DNA of 64,000 bases from JAGQKC01 sp965223675 (GCA_965223675.1 OZ245013.1:1674001-1738000); one strand, 5' to 3'; shown: positions 8,630 to 16,887, counted from the stretch's first letter. Numbers and translations: made by a program. Notes: generated by a model from the sequence alone, not told the origin.

Positions 8630-10888
8630 TTAGAATTCCTCAAAAAAGTCATCATCTTGCTGTCGACGATCATGACCATTGCTTGCACCCACCCCAGCGG
8701 GCTCCGCATTAGCCGATTGCGGAGGCTGCACTGGAGCAGACGCTGGCTTTGTCATAGCGTTTTGACTCTTAACCGGACTCATCGATGTCTTTGATTGTGG
8801 CTTTGGACTCACGACTCGTCCAGCCGTCGCTCCGCCGGTTCGTCCTAATGAATCGGCCACCGACTCATCAGTCTTGAAGAACGCGACTTGATCTAACAGT
8901 TCACCCGCCTGTTGTTTCATAGACTGTGAGGCCGAAGTCGTTTCTTCTACGAGGGCAGCATTTTGCTGCGTCGATTGATCCATCTGAATGACCGCTTTGT
9001 TCACCTGATCGATGCCTGAGGCTTGCTCCTGTGAGGCCGCACTAATTTCGGAAATAATATCCGTCACCCGTTTCACCGAGTTCACGATTTCGTCCAAGGT
9101 TTGACCAGACTGATTCACAAGATCACTGCCATCACTGACTTTCTGCACCGATTCATTGATCAAGGCTTTGATCTCTTTTGCCGCGGTTGCTGATCGGCCA
9201 GCCAAGTTACGTACTTCTGAGGCCACCACCGCAAATCCACGGCCCTGTTCTCCCGCACGAGCAGCTTCCACCGCCGCATTCAACGCCAACAAATTCGTCT
9301 GGAAGGCAATTTCATCGATGACGTTAATAATGTCTGCGATTTTCTTACTACTCTTATTGATTTCATCCATGGCGTCCACAGCTTTTTCCGTGACAGCTCC
9401 CCCCTTTTCCGCAACCTCACGGGCTGTAACCGCTAGTTGATTGGCCTGTTTGGCATTATCGGCATTTTGTTTGATCGTGGAGGTCATTTCTTCCATTGAG
9501 GCGCTGGTCTCTTCGAGTGCACTAGCGGCTTGAGCGGTGCGCTGAGAGAGATCTTCATTGCCTTGAGTTATTTCCGTTGACCCGGTGGACACATGTTCTG
9601 CCCCTTGACGGACTTCCCCGACGACTCGTGTCAGATTATCCATCATGGTGTTAAAGGCCGTAGCGAGTTGTCCCAGCTCATCTTGACTCGTGAAGGCGAC
9701 ACGATGCGTTAAGTCACCATCAGCTGCCTTTTTCGCAACATCACTGACCTGAATCACATTTGCTGCGCTGCGGCGCCCAACCCACAAACCAACCACCACG
9801 ATAAGTGCGAGACAGACCGCACCGGTCATCATCAGGTTACGTTGAAAATCTAATGCACCAGCAAGAGCCACTTCTTTGGGAACTCGTAGCAACACTGACC
9901 AATTCATACCAGGAAATCCAAGGGCGCCCTGTAAATGACTGTAGGCCCCCAGTTGCCAGATCTGCTTTCTGGCATGAAAGGTCTTTTCAAACCCTGTCCC
10001 TCCGGCCACTGCGGCTTGAGCCACATTGACGCCTTTTTTTGCAAGATTGAACTTCAGAAGAACATTGTCCAGATCACGAGTTACATCTTCCGTTCCATGT
10101 GTGGTCGGATCATAATCCATGAGGATTCGACCTTCACTATCCAGCACGGTAATCTCGGCTGCACTCATCCCCGTTAATTTCAACTCCTGATATGTCGAGT
10201 GCACCATTTCTTCTACTAGTCCAAATTGAGTCCGATTCGACCAATAGCCAACCACATCTTTTCCAACATACACGGGGGCCGAAAAACCCAGCGTGAGGCC
10301 ATCATCACCGGGATAGATCGCCTTGACATCCTCATCCACGTGAATATCCTCGATGAATGTTCCTGTCGAGATATCATTGCCTGGTGCCGTAAATGGCATC
10401 TTGGTCGTGTATCGCTCAGCTTTTAATGCTTGAAACCATGGAGTATCAGCATAGTTCTTTTTATACAACGGGGCCACGTCAAGAGGATTTCCTTTAGCAT
10501 CTTTACTGTTGACAGCAATCACATCCCCTGCAGGATCCACGAAAATGGTCAGCGCATAAATTCCATATTTTTCTACGTAGACATTCATGGCCTGGGCAAT
10601 TTCATTTCCTTCACTGGAGTCATACCAGTTGAATTTCTCGCCAACGATTTGATTTGATGCAAAGGCTTGCACATCGCCATAGCGTTCAAACAAACTTCTG
10701 TCGATTTTGTCAGCAATCCCTCGCGCGACTGCTGTATAGCGTTCCCCTTGATTTCTCTCCATTTCTTCAGACGCCGTCGAGGCCATGTAGGCAATCGCCA
10801 GCATGGGAACGATTCCAAAGGTCGCGAACATCGTAACTAACTTGGCCGCAATCCCCCAACTCATGAATGTTTGCATATACTGTTTCAT
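8630..10888 (-). CDS. Methyl-accepting chemotaxis protein with double-Cache sensor
   Basis: A 752-aa transmembrane chemoreceptor. TM1 is about 14-34, followed by a large periplasmic dCache-type sensor (about 35-345), TM2 (about 346-366), HAMP and the signalling coiled coil. I do not see the RxWY amino-acid-binding motif, so the ligand is unknown. The cytoplasmic half is nearly identical to that of the downstream heme receptor, including the last 20 residues before the FFEEF tail, while the sensors are unrelated. The N-terminus of the sensor (SLFERYGDVQAF) resembles that of the histidine kinase at 16888-19164 (ILFERHGDIKVL). The start is ATG after gggggatct. Confidence 0.94.
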   Translation of the reverse strand: MKQYMQTFMSWGIAAKLVTMFATFGIVPMLAIAYMASTASEEMERNQGERYTAVARGIADKIDRSLFERYGDVQAFASNQIVGEKFNWYDSSEGNEIAQAMNVYVEKYGIYALTIFVDPAGDVIAVNSKDAKGNPLDVAPLYKKNYADTPWFQALKAERYTTKMPFTAPGNDISTGTFIEDIHVDEDVKAIYPGDDGLTLGFSAPVYVGKDVVGYWSNRTQFGLVEEMVHSTYQELKLTGMSAAEITVLDSEGRILMDYDPTTHGTEDVTRDLDNVLLKFNLAKKGVNVAQAAVAGGTGFEKTFHARKQIWQLGAYSHLQGALGFPGMNWSVLLRVPKEVALAGALDFQRNLMMTGAVCLALIVVVGLWVGRRSAANVIQVSDVAKKAADGDLTHRVAFTSQDELGQLATAFNTMMDNLTRVVGEVRQGAEHVSTGSTEITQGNEDLSQRTAQAASALEETSASMEEMTSTIKQNADNAKQANQLAVTAREVAEKGGAVTEKAVDAMDEINKSSKKIADIINVIDEIAFQTNLLALNAAVEAARAGEQGRGFAVVASEVRNLAGRSATAAKEIKALINESVQKVSDGSDLVNQSGQTLDEIVNSVKRVTDIISEISAASQEQASGIDQVNKAVIQMDQSTQQNAALVEETTSASQSMKQQAGELLDQVAFFKTDESVADSLGRTGGATAGRVVSPKPQSKTSMSPVKSQNAMTKPASAPVQPPQSANAEPAGVGASNGHDRRQQDDDFFEEF

Positions 10889-11087
10889 AGATCCCCCGTT
10901 TCCCGAACGGTTTCGCCGCTCCTCGTGTTTATGAATACTGTGATTAGTTTTTTGTCCGACGCCTTTCCAGGAAGCAGGGGCCTATTTGGCACCGGCAACC
11001 AATTGGTCTTTGATCATTGTGATCATTTCTATATCGAGTTTCTCGCATTCATGAACGGCATCACTATACTTCGGAAAACCATAGACG

Positions 11088-11177
11088 TGAGACGAAAAAC
11101 TGAATCTCTATTCCGTCCACCCTTTTCCGTTTATCAATCTCTGTTTTCGTCTTTCGTTTCACGTGTCTAGTTTTCTC
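11088..11177. repeat. Heptad tract between cheW and the dCache receptor
   Basis: Left arm phrases gtgagacgaaaaactgaa and right arm ctgttttcgtctttcgtttc plus acgtgtctag. This is a degenerate member of the palindromic family. The rest of the 292-base gap (10889-11180) shows no gene. Confidence 0.55.
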
Positions 11178-11180
11178 GTC

Positions 11181-11687
11181 TTATTCTTCACTTACTTGCG
11201 CGACTTTTTCCACTTCTTCTTCGGTCATCACTCGATCAATGTCGAGTAGCGTCACGAGACGATCGTTGCTATTTCCTATTCCTGATACAAACGTGATGTC
11301 CACCTTGCTACCGAGCTCCGGCGGTGGTTGAATATCCTTACTCGCAAACTCTAGGACGTCCGATACGGCGTCAACTAAAAATCCCATCACCCGTTCTTGT
11401 ACGTTCACCACGACAATGACCGTAAATGCCGTTGGTTCGGTCGCCTGCATACCGAATTTCAGCCGAAGATCGACGATAGGCACGATAGTCCCCCGAAGAT
11501 TCAGCACGCCTTTCAGATAATCCGGCGTGTTCGGTATTTTGGTGACTGCCGTGTACCCTTTGATTTCCTGCACCTTCAGAATGTCCACTCCATAATGTTC
11601 ATCTGCAAGATCGAAGGTAAGATACTGTTGACTATCGGCATCAATCTCAACCTGATTTTCTGTTGTTTCTGCTGTCGCTGTGGACAT
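11181..11687 (-). CDS. cheW: Chemotaxis coupling protein CheW
   Basis: The adaptor linking receptors to CheA. It is 168 aa and a single CheW SH3-like domain with the typical stretches YLTFDLADEHYGVDI, IPNTPDYLKGVLNLRG and IVPIVDLRLKF. An upstream in-frame ATG at 11702 exists, but the bases between the two are the ribosome site itself (gaaggaggatttt), so ATG at 11687 is the start. It sits between cheA and the receptor genes. A palindromic heptad tract fills the junction with cheA. Confidence 0.97.
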   Translation of the reverse strand: MSTATAETTENQVEIDADSQQYLTFDLADEHYGVDILKVQEIKGYTAVTKIPNTPDYLKGVLNLRGTIVPIVDLRLKFGMQATEPTAFTVIVVVNVQERVMGFLVDAVSDVLEFASKDIQPPPELGSKVDITFVSGIGNSNDRLVTLLDIDRVMTEEEVEKVAQVSEE

Positions 11688-11705
11688 AAAATCCTCCTTC
11701 AAAAA

Positions 11706-11819
11706 TCGTGAAATGTTAGAAGTGAAAAGTTAGACTAATCTGCCTTTTACTTTCTTCTCTACTTCTCAATTTTGCCTTATGACTTTTCACTTTTGACTTG
11801 TTCACTTCTTATTTTTCAC
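11706..11819. repeat. Palindromic heptad tract, cheA/cheW junction
   Basis: The left arm begins gtgaaatgttagaagtgaaa; the right arm has cttttcacttttgacttgtt followed by cacttcttatttttcacg. It is one of the longer copies. Confidence 0.7.
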
Positions 11820-11824
11820 GCGTC

Positions 11825-13933
11825 TTATGCTGCTTCCATTTGTGCCATTTTTGAAAGCTGGACGACGCCGGGAATATCGAGAATGAGTGCTACCTGGCCG
11901 TCTCCTAAAATCGTTGCACCTGAAATTCCATCGATCTTTTGAAAATTTTGCTCAAGACTTTTAATGACCACTTGTTGCTGCCCAGTGAGTTCATCGACAA
12001 AGAGCGCTACACGCTTTCCTTCCGCCTCCACGATCACTAAGAGCGCTTGGGCAGGATCCGTGAACTCTGGTTGAACGCCAAAGACATCGTAGAGTCTCAC
12101 CATCGGCACCCATTCACCACGAAGATTAAACACTTCTCCTTTGCCTACTATCGTTTGAAGATCTGATGGTTTTGGACGAATCGATTCAGTGACAGAAAGG
12201 AGCGGAATGATATAGTTATTTTGCGCCACACGGACAGTCATGCCATCGATGATGGCCAGCGTGAGTGGAAGTTTGAGTGTCAACTTTGATCCTTTTCCCT
12301 CCGTCGACTTGATACTCACGCTTCCCCCCAAGGCTTCGATATTTCGCTTGACGACATCCATCCCAACACCTCGCCCCGAGATATCCGTAATTTTGTCTGC
12401 CGTGGAAAAGCCTGGTCTAAAAATCAGCAGCCAGACTTCTTCATCGGTGAGCGGCTGCCCTTCGGCAATAAGGCCTTTTTCAGTCGCCTTGGCTAAAATC
12501 TTTTGTTTGTTTAACCCTCGACCATCGTCTTCTACGGATATACAGATACTCCCTCCATCATGAAAGGCATTGAGACGAACAGTCCCGAGCTCAGGCTTCC
12601 CTGCCGCGATACGCTCGTCTGGAGGCTCAAGTCCATGATCAGCTGAATTCCGAACTAAATGAGTCAATGGATCACCAATCGCTTCGATGAGGGTTTTATC
12701 CAATTCCGTATCTTCTCCAGACATGACAAGTTGAATCTGTTTTCCACTTTTGGCAGCGAGATCTCGTATCAAGCGTGGAAAACGGTTAAAGGCTGTAGCG
12801 CCAATCGGCACCATGCGTACGGACATGACGCGTTCTTGTAATTCACGAGTGTTTCGCTCCAATTGAATGATTCGCTCTTGAAGAATCGGCAACTGACTCA
12901 TCGTAAATTTTGCACCAAGATCGGTGATCATGGATTGCGTGATCACGAGTTCTCCGACTAAGTTAATTAATTTATCGATTTTTTCCGTGTCTACTCTGAT
13001 CGATGCACTCTCGGTCTTCTTCATCTGCTGTTGTTTACTCAACGCTTGATTGACCTGTTGCGGAGTCACCGTTTTCTCTTCTACCAAGATTTGCCCCAAC
13101 GGTTTTTGTTTGGCGAGTGCACTTTCAATCTGGGTAGTGGAAGCTGCGCCCTCTTCTATGAGAATTTCACCAATAGTTTTATATTCATCCTTTGTTTGCG
13201 ATTCACTTTCGGTGAATGTCAGTTCACTCCCATCACGGACAAAATCAAATACAGCATCGAGGTCTTTCACAGGCTTATCCGTCTCAACGGCAATCGTCCA
13301 TGTGAGATAACAACGTTCTGCATCCATCTCTGATAAGTTTGGCAGGGCGTCAGTCTGCGCAGATAACTCCGTGATGCGCCCGAGTCCTTCCAATTCTCGG
13401 AACATCTGCGAAGGGTCCAATCCACGCTGAAACAATTCCGGCAAGGGTTTCCAAGCAATCAATACTGATCGTTGAGTCGGAGAAGAAGACGCATTCGGGG
13501 CCTCAGGTGTTGAACGTGCTTGATCAGACGAGGCTTCGACCGCCCCACCATTAAAGCATGCAACCAATTTCTCTTCGATCACTTGAATGGCCGCCTCGTC
13601 ATGCGCTTCTCCAGAACGTGCCACCTCTAACAAGGTCTTTAACCCATCCAGCGCCTGAAGTAGTAGGTCAATAATGTCCTTCGTGACCACCATTTGACTA
13701 TTTCGCAGCTTATCCAAGATGTTTTCCATCTTGTGAGTTAACCCGCCGATTGCTGTAAAATTAAACATGCCGGCATTACCCTTGATGGAGTGGGCCGCAC
13801 GGAAAATGCGATTCAACAAATCCAGATCCGTGGGGCGTTGCTCTAAATCGAGCAAGCCGGTTTCCATGGTTTCAACATGCTCAGCCGATTCTTCAAAAAA
13901 GGAATCTTGAAAATGGGAAAGATCAACGGCCAT
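11825..13933 (-). CDS. cheA: Chemotaxis histidine kinase CheA
   Basis: A 702-aa kinase that phosphorylates CheY and CheB. P1 has H48 in RAAHSIKGNAGMF. Residues about 155-240 look like a P2-type domain (LFQRGLDPSQMFRELEGLG). Residues 253-301 are two 24-residue repeats of the form xxGxILxEExxxxxxQhxxAhxxQ, similar to the MshEN module of GspE/PilB ATPases. P3 dimerization (about 305-370) is followed by the P4 ATPase with HLVRNSADHGLE, DDGRGL and GRGVGMDVV, and a C-terminal CheW-like P5. The start is ATG with gaggtaat upstream. A heptad tract follows the gene at its junction with cheW and another precedes it at the junction with the S23 gene. Confidence 0.97.
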   Translation of the reverse strand: MAVDLSHFQDSFFEESAEHVETMETGLLDLEQRPTDLDLLNRIFRAAHSIKGNAGMFNFTAIGGLTHKMENILDKLRNSQMVVTKDIIDLLLQALDGLKTLLEVARSGEAHDEAAIQVIEEKLVACFNGGAVEASSDQARSTPEAPNASSSPTQRSVLIAWKPLPELFQRGLDPSQMFRELEGLGRITELSAQTDALPNLSEMDAERCYLTWTIAVETDKPVKDLDAVFDFVRDGSELTFTESESQTKDEYKTIGEILIEEGAASTTQIESALAKQKPLGQILVEEKTVTPQQVNQALSKQQQMKKTESASIRVDTEKIDKLINLVGELVITQSMITDLGAKFTMSQLPILQERIIQLERNTRELQERVMSVRMVPIGATAFNRFPRLIRDLAAKSGKQIQLVMSGEDTELDKTLIEAIGDPLTHLVRNSADHGLEPPDERIAAGKPELGTVRLNAFHDGGSICISVEDDGRGLNKQKILAKATEKGLIAEGQPLTDEEVWLLIFRPGFSTADKITDISGRGVGMDVVKRNIEALGGSVSIKSTEGKGSKLTLKLPLTLAIIDGMTVRVAQNNYIIPLLSVTESIRPKPSDLQTIVGKGEVFNLRGEWVPMVRLYDVFGVQPEFTDPAQALLVIVEAEGKRVALFVDELTGQQQVVIKSLEQNFQKIDGISGATILGDGQVALILDIPGVVQLSKMAQMEAA

Positions 13934-13947
13934 GAGTATTACCTCTA

Positions 13948-14030
13948 GTAAAAAGTAAGGAGTGAAAAGTAAAAAGAAGAAAGTGCAAAACCGAAAAAGA
14001 CTTTTCAGCTCTCATTTTTTACCTTTAACA
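13948..14030. repeat. Palindromic heptad tract at the 3' side of the S23 gene
   Basis: The left arm is gtaaaaagtaaggagtgaaa and the right arm is cttttcagctctcatttttt plus acctttaaca. The right arm overlaps the last codons of the S23 gene (VKGKK and stop), so part of the repeat is coding. Confidence 0.7.
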
Positions 14031-14386
14031 CTATGTCGAAGTTGCTTAATGAGACCGTTTAGCATTTTGTCAATTTGAACCATATCTGCATCCAACATTG
14101 ACAATTGTCCGGCTTGGATATATCCGAATCTCTTAGAGAGCTCTAATTGTGTATCCAACTCACTTAATGAACCTCGCGATGTGTAGAGAAATTGAATGAA
14201 CTCTTTTCTAGTCTGTCTTCCCGCACCTTCAGCAATATTACTTGGAATGCTCACCGCCGCTCTTCGCATTTGATTGACGACACCATATACTTCATTCTTC
14301 GGGAAGGACTCTGTTGCCTTATAGATTTTTGCCACCAAACTCATCGTCTTTTCCCAAAGAGCAAGTCTTTTATGCGGTTTATCCAT
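14012..14386 (-). CDS. Four-helix bundle protein, 23S rRNA intervening-sequence (S23) family
   Basis: A 124-aa protein of the S23/bAvd-like family: LALWEKTMSLVAKIY, MRRAAVSIPSNIAEG, a RGSLSELDTQLELSKRFGY stretch and a basic C-terminus. Relatives are encoded inside 23S rRNA intervening sequences or as stand-alone genes; one relative, bAvd, is an accessory protein of diversity-generating retroelements. No reverse transcriptase or variable repeat is visible here. It interrupts cheY-cheA and has no known chemotaxis role. It is flanked on both sides by palindromic heptad tracts, and its last codons lie within one. The ATG at 14386 has no strong ribosome site. The family call is firm; the function is unknown. 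Confidence 0.88.
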   Translation of the reverse strand: MDKPHKRLALWEKTMSLVAKIYKATESFPKNEVYGVVNQMRRAAVSIPSNIAEGAGRQTRKEFIQFLYTSRGSLSELDTQLELSKRFGYIQAGQLSMLDADMVQIDKMLNGLIKQLRHSVKGKK

Positions 14387-14394
14387 TCGTAACA

Positions 14395-14488
14395 GTGAGT
14401 AGTAAAAAGTTAAAGGTAAGAAAAAAGTAAGAATTGGTTACTTCTCTCGTCATTCTTTTACTCCTAACTTCTCACTTTTCACTTCTCA
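14395..14488. repeat. Palindromic heptad tract at the 5' side of the S23 gene
   Basis: The left arm is gtgagtagtaaaaagttaaa and the right arm is ctcctaacttctcacttttc plus acttctca. The right arm ends on the cheY stop codon. Confidence 0.7.
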
Positions 14489-14857
14489 TGCTGGAAGAAC
14501 TTTCTTGATGGTGGCTAGCATTTGGTCAGGGTTGAATGGCTTGACAATCCACCCCGTGGCACCTGCGCTTTGCCCTTCTTTTTTCTTGTCGTCTGCAGAT
14601 TCTGTGGTCAACATCAACACGGGCGTAAACTTGTGAGCTGCCATCCCTCGAATCGCTTTGATGAGCGAGATGCCGTCCATATTCGGCATGTTGAGATCTG
14701 TGATGACGAGGTTAGGTTTTGCACCGCCATTGAGTTTGTCCACAGCTTCTTTCCCATCCCCAGCTTCCACAACTTCAAAGCCAGCACCCGTCAACGTGAA
14801 GGACACCATTTGCCGCATCGAGACTGAATCATCGACTACTAAGACTGTTTTACCCAT
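14486..14857 (-). CDS. cheY: Chemotaxis response regulator CheY
   Basis: A single receiver domain (123 aa) that carries the CheA signal to FliM at the motor. The acidic pair D9/D10, phospho-acceptor D54 (VITDLNMPNMDG), the Thr of LTTES and the Lys of VKPFNP are all in place. A TTG-started frame exists to 14875, but the ATG at 14857 has gcgagggcc as a well-spaced ribosome site, so I chose it. The FliM N-terminus in this window has the matching CheY-binding motif. The gene lies between the receptor-like protein and the S23 gene. Confidence 0.96.
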   Translation of the reverse strand: MGKTVLVVDDSVSMRQMVSFTLTGAGFEVVEAGDGKEAVDKLNGGAKPNLVITDLNMPNMDGISLIKAIRGMAAHKFTPVLMLTTESADDKKKEGQSAGATGWIVKPFNPDQMLATIKKVLPA

Positions 14858-14908
14858 TGTTTGGCCCTCGCTCAATTAATAATGCCTTGAATTGTTCAGT
14901 TCGCAAAA

Positions 14909-14985
14909 CGGTAGATGGTAGACGTAAAACGAAGGGAAAATTCTTCTGAATCGTTTCTCGTCTCACGTTTCACTTTTTCCGTTCA
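14909..14985. repeat. Heptad tract between the receptor-like gene and cheY
   Basis: The left arm is gtagatggtagacgtaaaac and the right arm is cgtttctcgtctcacgtttc plus actttttccg. This is a degenerate palindromic copy. Confidence 0.6.
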
Positions 14986-16131
14986 CTAGAACAACGTCAC
15001 ATTATCTTCTTCACTTTCACTCTTCGCTGTTCCCACCACCACCGCTTCTTCTTGTCCACCTTGCGCAGCTCTCATCAGTAGCCGTTCTGACTCCATCGTG
15101 TACAAGCCCTCAAGTTTTTTCAGATCGTCCAAGACCGTCACAGGAAACGCTTCCCCTTCATGCCCCTGCATCGCTTTTAATGGGTGATAGATCAACTCTA
15201 ACGGTTCATAGACATGTTCAAGTTTTTGCCGTGTCACGTCTTGGAATTGCATGGACATGACGATTTGTGCGATATCGTCCTCAAGTTCTTTTGAGCGCAT
15301 GCTGTTTTGAGTCATGTTCTCTTTAAGAGCTTGGTTTTTCTCGAGCATGACCTCAGTCATCTCCATGACTCGCTGTTGCGCGTCCAAGGTAGCTGAGAGA
15401 TCGATCGCGGAAAGCGACTGCAATTCAGTCATTGCTGACTCTGTCGTATCTTTGACTTCTGTTGCTAACGTGCGAATTTGCTCAGCGGCTTGCCCTGAGC
15501 GATTGGCCAATTTCGTCACTTCATCTGCTACAACAGCAAATCCGCGCCCGTGTTCTCCAGCTCGAGCCGCTTCGATGGCCGCATTGAGTGCTAACAGTCG
15601 TGTCTGATCGGCAATGAATTCCACTTCCTCTACCACATTGGCAATCCTTGACGTTGTACCAACGGCACGCTCCATAACCGACACCGTACTCATGGTTATT
15701 TCCGAAGTCGTCGTCACCTGGCCAACAAACATATCCATTGTTTTCTTTGTTTCATTCAGCACTCCTTCAACAGAGGTATCCTGCCCGGAGGGATCTTCAC
15801 TCTCACTCGTATTCATTAATGTTTCTGTCTCAATAGCTTGTTCTCTCGCTCGTTTAGAAATTGTCTGAAAACGAGAAATGAGTCCAGCACACGCATCGCC
15901 GGTCTCTTGGATGACTGATTTCATTTGTCCAACGAACACAGGGAGAAGTGGCGTGAGCGCACGGCCAAAGGCCTGCCAACTCTGAGAAACGGTAATTTCT
16001 TTTTTGAGTTCTTCATTTGATGTTTGCTTGTCGTGACTAGGATTTTCCTTGACCTTTTGAGGCCTGCCGAAATATCCAGCAAAGCCACCTACACACAGCG
16101 CACCAAGAACCCACCACCAATTCGGACTCAT
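14986..16131 (-). CDS. Membrane-anchored receptor-like signalling protein (MCP signalling domain, no sensor)
   Basis: A 381-aa protein with one N-terminal membrane segment (about 4-22, WWWVLGALCVGGFAGYF) and no periplasmic or HAMP domain. The cytoplasmic part carries a short MCP signalling hairpin (ADQTRLLALNAAIEAARAG, GRGFAVVADEV). A TTG-started frame reaches 16137, but ATG at 16131 has ctggaggttggca in the right place. The C-terminus is EEDNVTLF, sharing VTLF with CheD of this cluster. It is encoded between the STAS gene and cheY, downstream of the sigma-28 promoter. It may sense an internal signal or act as a scaffold (inference). Confidence 0.85.
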   Translation of the reverse strand: MSPNWWWVLGALCVGGFAGYFGRPQKVKENPSHDKQTSNEELKKEITVSQSWQAFGRALTPLLPVFVGQMKSVIQETGDACAGLISRFQTISKRAREQAIETETLMNTSESEDPSGQDTSVEGVLNETKKTMDMFVGQVTTTSEITMSTVSVMERAVGTTSRIANVVEEVEFIADQTRLLALNAAIEAARAGEHGRGFAVVADEVTKLANRSGQAAEQIRTLATEVKDTTESAMTELQSLSAIDLSATLDAQQRVMEMTEVMLEKNQALKENMTQNSMRSKELEDDIAQIVMSMQFQDVTRQKLEHVYEPLELIYHPLKAMQGHEGEAFPVTVLDDLKKLEGLYTMESERLLMRAAQGGQEEAVVVGTAKSESEEDNVTLF

Positions 16132-16147
16132 TGCCAACCTCCAGCCG

Positions 16148-16318
16148 AATCGAAAAGTAGAAAATATGAAACGAAAAACGATAAATGGGAAACTGAAGGC
16201 ATTAGGCAGGAAGCATCAGAAAGCACGTGTCTCGTACCTTTGTTATCGTTCATTGTCAATTTCTATAATTCCTAGATGCCGTCCGTTTGACCTCGTCTGT
16301 CTTTTGTTTTACTTTTCA
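16148..16318. repeat. Heptad-like phrases between STAS and receptor-like genes
   Basis: Purine-rich phrases (cgaaaagtagaaaatatgaa, then acgaaaaacg) at the left and cttttgttttacttttcagt at the right. The middle is unrelated. This is a weak member of the family. Confidence 0.4.
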
Positions 16319-16593
16319 GTGTGTTTGACGAGATGAGCACAACCGACACCTGAAAGCTTCTCGCGTATGGCAGATGACATTCCTGTAATGGCTAACCGAC
16401 CATCTTGAGAGGCCGCGGCCATTAATTGAATCCCAGATGTATCCACACGTTCAACATCACTGAGTTCGAGTTCAAGAGGACCGTCATGCTTACAGAACAT
16501 CAGCAAGGCCTCGCGAAATTCTGCCGCTTCAAAGATGGTCAGATCGCCTTCTGGATGCAGGATATGCACGCCTGACTGTTCTTTCACTTCCAT
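16309..16593 (-). CDS. STAS-domain protein (SpoIIAA/MlaB-like anti-anti-sigma type)
   Basis: A 94-aa single STAS domain. The signature VERVDTSGIQLMAAA contains the Ser/Thr position that partner-switch kinases phosphorylate in SpoIIAA and RsbV. Upstream genes encode a receiver-PP2C phosphatase and a receiver-ATPase of the matching enzyme types, so this is the likely substrate of both (inference from co-location). By analogy with HsbA of Pseudomonas it could act on FlgM, FliA or another output, but that is not shown here. The start is ATG after ggagtcttga. It is the first gene after the sigma-28 promoter and precedes the chemotaxis genes. Confidence 0.88.
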   Translation of the reverse strand: MEVKEQSGVHILHPEGDLTIFEAAEFREALLMFCKHDGPLELELSDVERVDTSGIQLMAAASQDGRLAITGMSSAIREKLSGVGCAHLVKHTEK

Positions 16594-16801
16594 TCAAGAC
16601 TCCATTGAACAAGCATGGATGAATAATCTCTAGACATGTTTCGCAGAGGTAGGGTCTAAAGAAATATCCGCGGACGTTTCCCAGATTCCCGACTCCTAGC
16701 AACTTTCGTCTCTTTATGTATTCAGACGAACATCCCACTCGGTTTGACTTGTAGCCAACTGAGAGGGGGCTCAGCTGATGTACGTATCTAATTCAAAAAA
16801 T

Positions 16802-16828
16802 TTATCGGTATTTACGTTAGAGACTTAA
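16802..16828 (-). promoter_or_regulatory. Sigma-28 (FliA) promoter for the STAS-chemotaxis operon
   Basis: On the minus strand TTAAGTCT, 11 bases, ACCGATAA. Against TAAAGTTT-N11-GCCGATAA this is 6/8 and 7/8 with exact spacing. It lies in the 294-base gap 16594-16887, about 200 bases before the STAS start, and fliA is encoded 5 kb upstream. Confidence 0.72.
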
Positions 16829-16887
16829 GGACTATGATTCAGAGCCGTCTCTGTTTTGCGGGACGATGCGCATTCGCGATGACTGGA

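Noticed and set aside
10871..11170. 99-codon plus-strand frame between the dCache receptor and cheW
   Set aside because: It overlaps the receptor start on the opposite strand and runs through a heptad tract.
13948..14488. Diversity-generating retroelement around the S23/bAvd-like gene
   Set aside because: No reverse transcriptase and no template or variable repeat pair in the region.
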